Shown: positions 1 through 8,330 of the stretch, piece by piece
How positions within the stretch are numbered: the first letter of the stretch is position 1
How the letters are laid out: each line of letters begins with the position of its first letter
Assembly (NCBI RefSeq): GCF_034424645.1
Contig: NZ_CP139969.1
Location: forward strand, 1,364,001 to 1,428,000
Source of the DNA: Bordetella avium
GTDB lineage: Bacteria; Pseudomonadota; Gammaproteobacteria; Burkholderiales; Burkholderiaceae_B
Direction of reading: 5' to 3'
Length of the DNA stretch: 64,000 nucleotides
Notes under the pieces: generated by a model
Database searches by the model: none
Told to the model about the DNA's origin: nothing
The model's input: only the letters and a program-made list of their open reading frames with translations
Program-made: the position numbers and the translations under genes

Positions 1-13
1 CCGGAGGCCGGGC

Positions 14-820
14 ATGAAGGGGCCTAACAAAACCCTGCGTGCCGCCGCGCTGGGCCTGGGTTACTTCTTTCTGTATGTGCCCATCCTGAGCCTGATGGTG
101 TTCTCGTTCAACGATTCCCCTCTGGTTACGTCCTGGACCGGCTTTTCCTTCCGGTGGTATCACTCGCTCTTCAATGACGACACCCTGCTGCGCGCGGCTT
201 GGTTGTCGTTCAAGATCGCCGCGCTCACGGCGACGGCCGCCACGGTCATCGGTACCTGGGCAGGGTATGTGCTTGCCCGCATGGGTCGTTTCAAGGGCTT
301 CGGCCTGTATATCGGCATGTTGAGTGCGCCCCTGGTCATTCCCGAGGTGGTGCTGGGCATTTCGCTTTTGCTGATGTTCGTCGAAATGCGTGGCCAACTG
401 GGCTGGCCTGCGCAGAATGGCATATTCACCATCTGGGTAGGGCATGTGACGCTATGCATGGCTTTCGTCGCCGTGGTCATCCAGTCGCGCATCCGCGACA
501 TGGACAGGTCGCTCGAAGAGGCCGCGCTCGATCTCGGCGCCACGCCCATCAAGGTATTTTTCGCGATCACGCTGCCGCTTATTGCGCCGGCGCTGGCTTC
601 GGCCTGGCTGCTGTCATTCACTTTGTCCTTGGATGATGTGGTGCTGGCTTCCTTTTTGTCGGGGCCGGGCTATACGACGCTGCCGATGGAAATTTTCTCT
701 CGCGTGCGTCTGGGGCTCAAGCCTGAGGTCAATGCCTTGGCCACGCTTTTCATCTTGGTCGTGGGCACCTGCGTGATCATCGCCAACCGCATGCAATCCC
801 GACGGGAGAACCCATCATGA
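14..820 (+). CDS. potI: Spermidine/putrescine ABC transporter permease, PotI-like
   Basis: 268 aa inner-membrane permease. It shows the six-helix pattern of the PotI/PotC family, starting with a hydrophobic helix near residues 13-33. The cytoplasmic EAA loop, which contacts the ATPase, is visible around residues 168-192 (EEAALDLGA...). The ATG follows a GGAGG Shine-Dalgarno with 6-nt spacing. The family imports polyamines together with a PotH-type permease, a PotG ATPase and a PotF binding protein, which would lie upstream of the window. The stop overlaps the next start by 4 nt (ATGA), so the two genes are translationally coupled. Substrate is inferred from family resemblance only. Confidence 0.88.
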   Translation: MKGPNKTLRAAALGLGYFFLYVPILSLMVFSFNDSPLVTSWTGFSFRWYHSLFNDDTLLRAAWLSFKIAALTATAATVIGTWAGYVLARMGRFKGFGLYIGMLSAPLVIPEVVLGISLLLMFVEMRGQLGWPAQNGIFTIWVGHVTLCMAFVAVVIQSRIRDMDRSLEEAALDLGATPIKVFFAITLPLIAPALASAWLLSFTLSLDDVVLASFLSGPGYTTLPMEIFSRVRLGLKPEVNALATLFILVVGTCVIIANRMQSRRENPS

Positions 821-1167
821 CTACGCTTTATGGACTGAGCAAATGCAGCACCTGCGTCAAGGCGCGTGAATGGCTGAGCGCCCACGGCGTCAAACATGAT
901 TTCATCGACTATCGCGACCACCCCGTACCGGCCACCACGCTGCAGGCCTGGGCCGGCAAGCTCGGGGGGTGGGAAAAACTGGTCAACCGCGCCTCTATGA
1001 CCTGGCGCGGTCTTTCCGATGACCAGAAAGCCGCCAGCACGCCCGCTCAATGGACCCGGCTTATCGCCGAGTATCCGGCGCTGGTCCGCCGCCCGGTGGT
1101 GGTCACGGCTGACGGCGAGGTCAGTGTCGGTTTCTCCGAAAAGCGGTTCGCCGAACGTTTTGCCTGA
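817..1167 (+). CDS. ArsC/Spx/YffB-family thioredoxin-fold protein
   Basis: 116 aa with a CSTC motif at residues 10-13 in the thioredoxin-fold position of ArsC, Spx and YffB proteins, and a typical WAGKLGGWEKLVN segment in the middle. The length fits the family (about 115-120 aa). Members are annotated as arsenate-reductase-like proteins, but many have no demonstrated arsenate activity and are probably glutathione- or redox-related. It starts inside the end of potI (4-nt overlap) and ends 1 nt before the glycosylase gene, so the three form one transcription unit. There are no arsenic-resistance neighbours, so an arsenic role is not supported. Confidence 0.82.
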   Translation: MTTLYGLSKCSTCVKAREWLSAHGVKHDFIDYRDHPVPATTLQAWAGKLGGWEKLVNRASMTWRGLSDDQKAASTPAQWTRLIAEYPALVRRPVVVTADGEVSVGFSEKRFAERFA

Positions 1168-1168
1168 T

Positions 1169-1861
1169 ATGCAAGCGCTGCAGCGTCTGCCCGATGCTTT
1201 TTTTGATCGGGACGCCGCGACCCTGGCGCGGGATCTGCTTGGCAAGGTCTTGCGCCGGCGTCTGGGTTCGCTCTGGCTCTCGGCGCGCATCATCGAAACC
1301 GAAGCCTATTACCTCCATGAAAAAGGCAGCCACGCCTCCTTGGGCTATACCCACAAACGGCGGGCGCTATTCATGGGGGGCGGCACCCTCTACATGTATT
1401 ACGCAAGAGGCGGCGATTCGCTGAACTTCAGCGCCCAGGGGCCAGGCAATGCGGTACTCATCAAGTCGGCTTATCCCTGGCTGGATGAGGTGTCGGGCGA
1501 AGAGGCGCTGGCTCTCATGCAAACGCTCAACCCGGATGCCCGGGGCGCTGCCCGGCCTCGCGAAAGACTCTGCGCGGGCCAGACGCTCTTATGCCGTGCT
1601 CTGCACTTGAAAGTCCCTGACTGGGATGCAGCGCGTTTCGATATTGATGAGTTCTTCGTGCAGGATGCCGGGCTGGAGGTGCCGCGCATGATTCGTTGCG
1701 CGCGTCTTGGCATTCCGGACGGTCGCGACGAACATCTGCCTTACCGTTTCGTTGATCCGGCCTATGCCCGGTTCTGCACACGCAATCCCTTGCGGCGCGG
1801 TCAGCAGGCGGGTCGTGACTATATGTGGATAGATCGCGAAGGGCGCGAGCTGCCCGCCTGA
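1169..1861 (+). CDS. DNA-3-methyladenine glycosylase (AAG/MPG family)
   Basis: 230 aa. It removes alkylated purines such as 3-methyladenine and hypoxanthine in base-excision repair. The hallmark segment IIETEAYY near residues 41-48 holds the catalytic Glu, followed by SHASLGYTHKR and GTLYMYYARG. The whole length aligns by eye to the compact bacterial AAG fold. The open frame extends further upstream, but the ATG at 1169 is chosen because it lies 1 nt after the preceding stop and gives the expected N-terminus. Third gene of the potI unit. It ends convergently, directly abutting the yrbL-like gene. Confidence 0.88.
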   Translation: MQALQRLPDAFFDRDAATLARDLLGKVLRRRLGSLWLSARIIETEAYYLHEKGSHASLGYTHKRRALFMGGGTLYMYYARGGDSLNFSAQGPGNAVLIKSAYPWLDEVSGEEALALMQTLNPDARGAARPRERLCAGQTLLCRALHLKVPDWDAARFDIDEFFVQDAGLEVPRMIRCARLGIPDGRDEHLPYRFVDPAYARFCTRNPLRRGQQAGRDYMWIDREGRELPA

Positions 1862-2596
1862 TCAGAGCGGAACAGGCAGCTTGGCCCGCATGTTGCGGTA
1901 TTTTTTAAGCAGGCGGCGGCGGTTGAGGCGGCGGCTCCAGGCATAGGCCGGGATCAAGGGCTGTACGCCAAACCCGTCCACCAGAAACAGCCCATGGCGG
2001 CCTTCGGCGTTATAGCCCATCACCACGTTGCCCGCCGAAATGTCGTGCGCCACGACGTGGGCGTCTGCCAGATCTTCGAACAGCTGATCCATCTGCCGGG
2101 CAATGTCCTGGGTATACAGGCCTTGTTTGATCAAGTCCTTAAGCGAGGGCGCCATATTGCCGTTTTTGTCGCGTATTTTTTCGACCAGCAGACCCAGGCC
2201 CAGATTGGTCTGGGCCACGCCCATCACCCGCGCCAGCGGCACCTGCCAGATACCGGAGGGACGGGTGGTGCTTGTTACGTATTCATTGAATTCGTTCAGA
2301 TAGACGCGATAGGCGCTTTCGCGCTGGAATTGCTTGTACCAGCGTTTGAACGGGCGCGAGGCAAGATAGACACCGCGGGCCTGCATGTCCATGACTTTGA
2401 TCAGTAGGCAGGAATCGTTCGGGTGTTCGAAGACGTAACGGTCGCCACCATGAGCCAGCAATGACGCGTCATTGAGGTCGATGGGTCCGAAGACTTCGTG
2501 AAAATGGGATTTCTCAGGGGCCAGCGCGAAGCGGGGGGATGTCAGTAACATGTATCCAGGCAGCCAGTACTCGCCTTTTTGGGTTGATGCCTTCAT
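1862..2596 (-). CDS. YrbL-family (PhoP regulatory network) protein
   Basis: 244 aa. It matches the YrbL family, whose fold resembles protein kinases: a Lys-containing stretch (CLLIKVMDMQARG) in the N-terminal half and a catalytic-loop-like VVAHDISAGNVVMG near residue 172, followed by LFLVDGFGV. These resemble kinase HxDxxxxN and DFG-type motifs. In enterobacteria yrbL belongs to the PhoP regulon; that has not been shown here. No biochemical role is established for the family. It is convergent with the glycosylase gene with no intergenic space. Confidence 0.75.
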   Translation of the reverse strand: MKASTQKGEYWLPGYMLLTSPRFALAPEKSHFHEVFGPIDLNDASLLAHGGDRYVFEHPNDSCLLIKVMDMQARGVYLASRPFKRWYKQFQRESAYRVYLNEFNEYVTSTTRPSGIWQVPLARVMGVAQTNLGLGLLVEKIRDKNGNMAPSLKDLIKQGLYTQDIARQMDQLFEDLADAHVVAHDISAGNVVMGYNAEGRHGLFLVDGFGVQPLIPAYAWSRRLNRRRLLKKYRNMRAKLPVPL

Positions 2597-2746
2597 TTCA
2601 TCTTATCTTTTTCCAGCTTAAGCAGGGCTGACAAAGCGCCGAAAGAGTTTCGATGTGTTGCAGTATTGACAGTTTTTTTTGCAGAATGAATTGCCGAGGC
2701 GTTTCCGCGCCTGTTTTTTTTACTCTGCGTTTGGGGAGAGAGTTTC

Positions 2747-3991
2747 GTGGTGTTACAGGATGTTTTGCTCTGGGCTGCTGCCGGCGGCGGCGTGCTGGCG
2801 GCGCTGGCCGCGGGGTGGGCCGCTCTGCGATCGGCCGCCAATCAAGTGCAGTTGCAGTCTCTGCATGAGGCCTTGGAGCGGGTCGAGCGAGGCCTGCGCG
2901 CCGAGCTGGCGGAAAGTCATCGAGAGGGCCGCCGCGAGGCTGCGGAATCGCTAGGCCGCTTCGGCAGCCAGTTCGGCGAGCGTTTGCAGGGGCTGGTCGA
3001 AATCAACGATCGGCGCATGCAGGATATCCGTCATACCGTGGACCAGCGTTTGCAGACCTTGCAGGCGGATAATGGCGCGCGGCTGGAAGAAATGCGCCGT
3101 ACGGTGGACGAAAAACTGCACGCCACGCTGGAGCAGCGCCTCGGCGAATCTTTCCGGCTGGTATCCGAGCGTCTGGAGGCGGTGCATAAGGGACTGGGGG
3201 AGATGCAAAGCCTGGCCGCCGGTGTGGGTGATCTCAAGCGTGTGCTGACCAACGTCAAGTCGCGCGGCACCTGGGGCGAGGTGCAATTGGCCCGCCTCAT
3301 CGAAGACAGCATGACGGCTGAGCAGTATGGGCGCAACATCAAGCCGATACCCGGCAGTAACGACATCGTCGAGTTCGCCATCCGGTTGCCCGGGCGTGAT
3401 GCCGAGCCGGTCTGGCTGCCGATCGATGCCAAGTTTCCCAAAGAAGAATATGAGCGCCTGTTGGCAGCTCAGGACGCAGCCGATCACGAGGCTGCCCGCA
3501 GCGCGGGTCTGGCGCTGGCCCGCGCCGTGGAAGCACAAGGTCGTCTTATCGCAGCCAAATATGTGTCGCCGCCGCACACGACAGACTTCGCCATCATGTT
3601 CTTGCCGACAGAAGGCTTGTATGCCGAAGTGCTGCGCCAGCCTGGCCTGATCGACAAATTGCAGGCCTTGCGTGTCAATGTCGCCGGCCCGACCAATCTG
3701 GCTGCGCTCTTGAACAGCCTGCAAATGGGTTTCCGTACCCTGGCTATCGAACGGCGTTCTTCCGAAGTGTGGCAGGTGCTGCGCGCGGTCAAGACGGAGT
3801 TCAACAAATTTGGCGATTCACTCGCCAGCGTCAAGAAATCCCTCGATAACGCAAGCAGCAAGATCGGCCAGACCGAAACGCGCACCCGAGTCATGCTGCG
3901 CAATCTGAAAGCGGTGGAAGCCCTGTCTGGCGAAGAGGCCGAGCGCCTGCTTGCCAACGGTGGCGAGACGGCCGATCCTGCAGAATCCTAG
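2747..3991 (+). CDS. rmuC: DNA recombination protein RmuC
   Basis: 414 aa. It has an N-terminal membrane helix (about residues 5-22), then a long heptad-rich coiled coil to about residue 150. The RmuC domain follows, with the conserved [14 protein letters not shown] and the nuclease-like [14 protein letters not shown] segments. RmuC limits inversions at inverted repeats and is predicted to be a PD-(D/E)XK-like nuclease. The start is a GTG preceded by GGGGAGAG; a second GTG follows immediately and could also be used. About 150 bp of AT-richer sequence upstream, shared with the divergent yrbL-like gene, probably holds both promoters. Confidence 0.9.
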   Translation: MVLQDVLLWAAAGGGVLAALAAGWAALRSAANQVQLQSLHEALERVERGLRAELAESHREGRREAAESLGRFGSQFGERLQGLVEINDRRMQDIRHTVDQRLQTLQADNGARLEEMRRTVDEKLHATLEQRLGESFRLVSERLEAVHKGLGEMQSLAAGVGDLKRVLTNVKSRGTWGEVQLARLIEDSMTAEQYGRNIKPIPGSNDIVEFAIRLPGRDAEPVWLPIDAKFPKEEYERLLAAQDAADHEAARSAGLALARAVEAQGRLIAAKYVSPPHTTDFAIMFLPTEGLYAEVLRQPGLIDKLQALRVNVAGPTNLAALLNSLQMGFRTLAIERRSSEVWQVLRAVKTEFNKFGDSLASVKKSLDNASSKIGQTETRTRVMLRNLKAVEALSGEEAERLLANGGETADPAES

Positions 3992-4076
3992 GCGCGCAGG
4001 CGTCAACGCAGCGGTATCTGCTAAATTGCCGTCTGCTCCTTTCATTTCGGTGTTTTGCGCGCCGTTTTTTCTCATC

Positions 4077-4751
4077 ATGCTTACTCAGCAACAGCTCAAA
4101 CAACAGGCTGCCGACGCGGCGCTTGAATTCGTGGAACAGGTCGCCGGCCCCGATGTCATCATCGGGGTGGGCACTGGCTCGACCGCCGATCTCTTCATTG
4201 ACGGGCTGGCCCGTTTCGCCGGGCGCATCCGCGGCACGGTCGCCAGTTCAGAGCGCAGCGCCCAGCGCCTGGCTTCGCACGGTTTGCTCGTGCTGGACCT
4301 AAACGATGTCCAGTACATGCCGATTTATGTCGACGGCGCGGACGAGATCGATGCCAATCTGCATATGATTAAAGGCGGTGGTGGCGCCCTGACCCGCGAA
4401 AAAATCGTGGCGTCCGTGGCCGAGCGCTTCATCTGCATTGCAGATGAGTCCAAGCTTGTCGATCGCCTGGGTGCCTTTCCGCTGCCGCTGGAGGTGATTC
4501 CCATGGCTCGCGCAGCCGTGGCGCGCAGCTTGGCGGCGTTGGGCGGCGAACCCCGTCTGCGCGAAGGTTTCGTGACCGATAACGGCAATATCATTCTTGA
4601 CGTGCATGGCCTGAGCATCAACGATGCTCCCGCGCTGGAGGCCCGCGTGAACAATATTCCGGGCGTGGTCACCTGCGGCCTGTTCTCGCTGGCCGGCGCC
4701 GATGTTGCCTTGCTCGCAACCCAGAACGGCATCCGCCGTCTATCGCGCTGA
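4077..4751 (+). CDS. rpiA: Ribose-5-phosphate isomerase A
   Basis: 224 aa, the usual RpiA length. It interconverts ribose 5-phosphate and ribulose 5-phosphate in the non-oxidative pentose phosphate pathway. Diagnostic motifs are [11 protein letters not shown] (residues 30-40), DGADEID near 85 and [11 protein letters not shown] near 95, which carry the phosphate-binding and catalytic residues. The frame is open further upstream into the end of rmuC. The ATG at 4077 is chosen because it gives the canonical [10 protein letters not shown]-terminus. Confidence 0.95.
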   Translation: MLTQQQLKQQAADAALEFVEQVAGPDVIIGVGTGSTADLFIDGLARFAGRIRGTVASSERSAQRLASHGLLVLDLNDVQYMPIYVDGADEIDANLHMIKGGGGALTREKIVASVAERFICIADESKLVDRLGAFPLPLEVIPMARAAVARSLAALGGEPRLREGFVTDNGNIILDVHGLSINDAPALEARVNNIPGVVTCGLFSLAGADVALLATQNGIRRLSR

Positions 4752-4793
4752 AGGAGGGCCGCTTGCCCGGCGAGGGAGGCGGCATTCATAATC

Positions 4794-4811
4794 CTGTCAC
4801 ACTCGGGTCAT
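4794..4811 (+). promoter_or_regulatory. Possible Pho box upstream of phoU
   Basis: Two 7-mers, CTGTCAC and GGGTCAT, are spaced by 4 bp so that they repeat every 11 bp, the geometry of a PhoB box. They lie about 95-110 bp before the phoU start. The match to the CTGTCAT consensus is imperfect, so this is a weak candidate. Confidence 0.3.
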
Positions 4812-4904
4812 AACCTTGCGCATCGGCAGGTCCCCCGTGTCACTCGTCATCACGGAAGGTCATAAGGGGACACAGTCATGAGACCACAATCGCAGGGAGT
4901 CCGG

Positions 4905-5633
4905 ATGACGGAGCACACTAATAAACAGTTCGACGCCGATCTGGGCGCAGTCCGTTCGCAGTTTTTGCAGATGGGCGGCGTGGTCGAGGCCATGATCCAC
5001 GAAGCCATCGAGGCGTTGGCGGCAGGCGATATGGCGCTGGTCGAGAAGGTCCGCGAGCGCGAAAAAGAAGTCAATCGCCACGAAGTGGAGATCGACGAGC
5101 GCATCAGCCTCATCCTCGCCCGTCACCAGCCGACCGCGATCGATCTGCGTACTTTGCTGGCTGTCTCCAAGATGTTGACCGACATGGAGCGTTCGGGGGA
5201 TGAGGCCGAGAAAATCGCCACCGCCGTGCGCCGCATGTATGAGCACAACCACCAGCAGATTCCTCTGATTGAGCTGCGTCATATGTCGGTCAATGTTGGC
5301 AATATGCTGCATCAGGCCCTCGATGCCTTCGCACGTCTCGATCCCATTTTGGCCGCGCATGTCGTGCGTAGCGACAAAGAAGTCGATAAAGAGTGGAAGG
5401 CTGCGCTGCGCAACCTCATCACCTATATGATGGAAGATCCGCGCACTATTTCGCGCGCCATCGACATGGTGTTTGTAGCCCGTGCCCTCGAACGTATCGG
5501 CGATCACGCCAAAAACATGGCTGAACGCGTGATCTATATGGTCAAGGGCGCCGACGTCCGTCATACCGGGGTGAAGAACACAGAACGCCAGGCTCGTGGC
5601 GAGCAGGACAGTGGCGAACAGCAGGCTGGCTGA
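4905..5633 (+). CDS. phoU: Phosphate signalling protein PhoU
   Basis: 242 aa. It has the two-repeat helical PhoU architecture: an (E/D)XXXD metal-binding-type helix in each half, with the segments MGGVVEAMIHEAIEAL near the N-terminus and RALERIGDHAKNMAE near the C-terminus. PhoU restrains the PhoR/PhoB phosphate-starvation response via the Pst transporter. The start at 4905 is preceded by AGGGAG with good spacing. An upstream in-frame ATG at 4878 with AGGGGA would add nine residues and cannot be excluded. The gene stands apart from any pst or phoB gene in this window and is followed by a strong terminator. Confidence 0.92.
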   Translation: MTEHTNKQFDADLGAVRSQFLQMGGVVEAMIHEAIEALAAGDMALVEKVREREKEVNRHEVEIDERISLILARHQPTAIDLRTLLAVSKMLTDMERSGDEAEKIATAVRRMYEHNHQQIPLIELRHMSVNVGNMLHQALDAFARLDPILAAHVVRSDKEVDKEWKAALRNLITYMMEDPRTISRAIDMVFVARALERIGDHAKNMAERVIYMVKGADVRHTGVKNTERQARGEQDSGEQQAG

Positions 5634-5650
5634 CGCAGGGCGAGCACAGC

Positions 5651-5679
5651 AAAACCCGGCTTTGTGCCGGGTTTTTTTC
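5651..5679 (+). terminator. Rho-independent terminator after phoU
   Basis: The stem AACCCGGC/GCCGGGTT has a short TTTGT loop and runs directly into a T-tract, 20 nt after the phoU stop. This is a classic intrinsic terminator. Confidence 0.85.
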
Positions 5680-5753
5680 TTCTTGATGCCTGCTTTTGCG
5701 GGATGCGTCCGGGGCGTAGTGCGAGAATGCCTTTTTCGCCTGGGAGACTGCCC

Positions 5754-6260
5754 ATGTCATGGACGACTATCGAGATCGTCACAGCGCGTCTGCGTCTGCG
5801 TCCCTTTGCGCCGTCCGATGCCGCCGAGGCGTTCTCCTGTATCACCCCAACGCTGACGCGCTATATGACGTTTGAGCCCGCGCCCAGCGCTGCGGATTTC
5901 GAGACAGTCTGGCGGGCCTGGTTGCCGGCGATCGCGGCAGGCACTGATTTCACATTTACCCTCCGCTCAGACGGGCGCTTTATTGGCCTGGCGGGTCTGC
6001 ATCGCACGGGCGACCCCGAACCGGAACTGGGAATCTGGGTGCGCGAAAGCGAACACCGCCAGGGCTATGGCAAGGAGGCCGTTGCCGCCGTCGCCGCCTG
6101 GGCAGGCGCGGCATTTGCCGCGCGGGCCTTGCGCTATCCGGTAGCCGAGAAGAACCTTCCTAGTCGTCGTATCGCCGAGCGTTTGGGCGGGCAGGTGTTC
6201 GCGCATGAACAAAAAGCCAAATACCTGGCCCTTATTTACCGCATTCCTGTCAGGGAATGA
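5754..6260 (+). CDS. GNAT N-acetyltransferase, RimJ/RimL-like
   Basis: 168 aa GNAT-fold protein. It has the RimJ-type opening (EIVTARLRLRPFAPSDAAEAF), a central ELGIWVRESEHRQGYGKEAV segment that is the acetyl-CoA pyrophosphate loop (Q/R-x-x-G-x-G/A type), and a late ARALRYPVAEKNLPSRRIAERLG helix. It probably transfers acetyl from acetyl-CoA to a protein N-terminus or small amine; the substrate is unknown. The frame is open further upstream into the phoU terminator, so the ATG at 5754, giving the conserved N-terminus, is used. It is monocistronic in appearance. Confidence 0.8.
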   Translation: MSWTTIEIVTARLRLRPFAPSDAAEAFSCITPTLTRYMTFEPAPSAADFETVWRAWLPAIAAGTDFTFTLRSDGRFIGLAGLHRTGDPEPELGIWVRESEHRQGYGKEAVAAVAAWAGAAFAARALRYPVAEKNLPSRRIAERLGGQVFAHEQKAKYLALIYRIPVRE

Positions 6261-6385
6261 GCCGAAGACAGCCCGATGCTCGATCTGCCTGGATTGTTGT
6301 CAGGAGGCGCGGCGGCCTGCTTGCTTCAAGCGCTGCGCCGGGCAGATCCCGGGAGGGCCTGCCCTGAAAACGCGGGCCTAGCGCT

Positions 6386-6658
6386 TTAGGCCGAAGGCGG
6401 GACGTAACCCTGTGCTTCGACCGTACCGTCTTCGAACAAAAAGCGTTCCATCTGCTGTTGCAGATACTTGCGGGCGCGGGCATCGGCCAGGTTCAGGCGG
6501 TTTTCATTGACCAGCCGCGTCTGGATTTGCTTCCATTCTTCCCAGGATTCTTTGGAAATTTCACGCCAGATGCGCGCTCCCAGTTCGCCGGGGTAGGGCG
6601 GATAGTCCAGGCCTTCGGCTTCGCGTTTGAGTTTCACACAGTTGACGGTACGGGCCAT
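6386..6658 (-). CDS. yggX: Probable Fe(2+)-trafficking protein YggX
   Basis: 90 aa, the standard YggX length. It has the conserved Cys7 in [18 protein letters not shown], followed by PPYPGELG and [18 protein letters not shown]. The family protects Fe-S clusters from oxidative damage and is linked to iron traffic. The gene follows argA on the same strand, but a 16-bp inverted repeat lies between them, so it probably has its own transcription. The roughly 125 bp downstream to the GNAT stop hold no gene. Confidence 0.92.
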   Translation of the reverse strand: MARTVNCVKLKREAEGLDYPPYPGELGARIWREISKESWEEWKQIQTRLVNENRLNLADARARKYLQQQMERFLFEDGTVEAQGYVPPSA

Positions 6659-6717
6659 TTTTCTGCTGCCGCTAAGTTAGGAATGCCCCATTTTAGCGGG
6701 CTTGGCCCTCGCTGCCG

Positions 6718-6754
6718 ACCCAATAGACCCTGCGTTGTGCAGGGTCTATTGGGT
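6718..6754 (-). terminator. Perfect 16-bp inverted repeat between argA and yggX
   Basis: The arms ACCCAATAGACCCTGC (6718-6733) and its exact complement (6739-6754) are separated by GTTGT. It lies 14 bp past the argA stop, so it is best read as the argA transcript's terminator or 3' stabiliser. On the minus strand no T-run follows the stem. Confidence 0.6.
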
Positions 6755-6767
6755 TTGTCTGCTTGCT

Positions 6768-8123
6768 TTACAGCTTCTTGATGAAAACCAGGCTGTTGCG
6801 CGAGCGGTTGTAATGGTGCTGGCGGTCAAGCGGCATGTCGGCGACACCGCCCTGGACGAAGCCGCGTTTCATAAACCAGTGCGAGGTGCGGGTGGTCAGC
6901 ACGAAAATGCGTTTCAAACCCAGAGCGCGGGCACGCGACTCCATGTGACGCAACAACATTTCTCCTTCGCCCGATCCCTGCCATTCAGGATGGACAATCA
7001 GGCAGGCCATTTCCGCCATGCCGTCTTCCGGATAGGGGTAGAGCGCCGCGCAACCGTAAATCACGCCATCGTGCTCCAGCACGGTGAAATGATCGACGTC
7101 ACGTTCGATCACGCCGCGCGGCCGAGGCACCAGCGTGCCGTCGGCTTCCAGCGGCTCGATCAGGCTCAGGATGGCGCCCACATCGTCCAGCGTAGCCGGG
7201 CGCAGATCGTCCAGCGTGTCTTCGACCACCATGGTGCCCACGCCATCATGGGTGAAAATTTCCAGCAGCACGCTGCCGTCCAGGTCGTAGGGTACGACGT
7301 GGGCGCGGGCGACGCCGCGCTTGACCGCTAATGAGGCATGGCGCAGGAAAAACGCCGTGTCTTCTTCGAGCTCGCCGGTGGCCAGCAGCGCGTCGGCATC
7401 GATCCGCGCCAATTCGGTATCCACCGTGCCGTCTGCGTTCAGCACGCCAGGCGAGCCGGACAGGAAGATGAGTTTTTCCGCACGCAGGGCCACCGCTACG
7501 CTGGTGGCCAGGTCTTCCATTGCGAGATTGAAGGCTTCGCCGGTGGGTGAAAAGCCCAGCGGCGACAGCAGCACGATAGAGCCGCGTTCAATCGCGAACT
7601 TGAGCGCCTCGATATCGATCTTGCGCACATGGCCGGTGTGCCGGTAGTCCACGCCTTCGATCACGCCCGCCGGACGGGCCGTGACGAAATTGCCGGAGAT
7701 GATGCGCACATGCGCATTGGACATGGGCGTGTTAGGCAGACCCTGGCTAAAAGCGGCTTCGATGTCCAAGCGGATTTCGCCTGCGGCTTCCTTGGCGCAT
7801 TCCAGCGCAGCCGCATCGGTGGGGGCCAGGCCGCGTCCGAACTGCTGCGAGAAGCCTTTCAAGTGCAGTTGCTCGTTGACCTGCGGCCGTGAGCCGTGCA
7901 CCAGCACCAGATGAATGCCTAGCGCCGACAACAGCGATAAATCTTGCACCAGCGTGTTTAGCGCGCCGGCCTGCACCAGATCACCGCCAAAAGCCACCAC
8001 AAACGTCTTGCCTCGGAAAGCATGCACATAGGGCGCCACCTCTCGAAACCATCGCACGAACTGCGCAGGGGCGAATTCGGGCGCTTCGAGTGCTGAGACG
8101 GTGTCGGCTTCCAGGTCGGGCAT
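6768..8123 (-). CDS. argA: Amino-acid N-acetyltransferase (N-acetylglutamate synthase)
   Basis: 451 aa, the classical bifunctional-fold ArgA. An N-terminal amino-acid-kinase domain (FVVAFGGDLVQAG, LVLVHGSRPQVNEQL, later SPLGFSPTGEAFN) is joined to a C-terminal GNAT domain (LIVHPEWQGSGEGEMLLRHM). It makes N-acetylglutamate from glutamate and acetyl-CoA, the first step of arginine synthesis, and is normally arginine-inhibited. The frame is open 58 codons upstream. The ATG at 8123 gives the family N-terminus. The gene is divergent from hrpA. Confidence 0.93.
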   Translation of the reverse strand: MPDLEADTVSALEAPEFAPAQFVRWFREVAPYVHAFRGKTFVVAFGGDLVQAGALNTLVQDLSLLSALGIHLVLVHGSRPQVNEQLHLKGFSQQFGRGLAPTDAAALECAKEAAGEIRLDIEAAFSQGLPNTPMSNAHVRIISGNFVTARPAGVIEGVDYRHTGHVRKIDIEALKFAIERGSIVLLSPLGFSPTGEAFNLAMEDLATSVAVALRAEKLIFLSGSPGVLNADGTVDTELARIDADALLATGELEEDTAFFLRHASLAVKRGVARAHVVPYDLDGSVLLEIFTHDGVGTMVVEDTLDDLRPATLDDVGAILSLIEPLEADGTLVPRPRGVIERDVDHFTVLEHDGVIYGCAALYPYPEDGMAEMACLIVHPEWQGSGEGEMLLRHMESRARALGLKRIFVLTTRTSHWFMKRGFVQGGVADMPLDRQHHYNRSRNSLVFIKKL

Positions 8124-8330
8124 GATGAGGTGATTGATCCAGGGTAAAGAAAACAAGGGCGCCGCTTTGCTTGCGGCGCGACAGGCCGCATAGGCGGTTC
8201 GGGAAATTATAGGGCGGCTACGGCAAGCTGTGAGGCATTGATTTCGACGCTGTTGCGCACAGGAACAGGCGGGTCGGCGGCGTATTCGGCCCGGCAAATT
8301 TATAATGCTGTTTCAAAGGACCCATCACTC

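Noticed and set aside
1019-1168. Longer N-terminus for the glycosylase
   Set aside because: The extension lies entirely within the preceding gene; ATG 1169 gives the family length.
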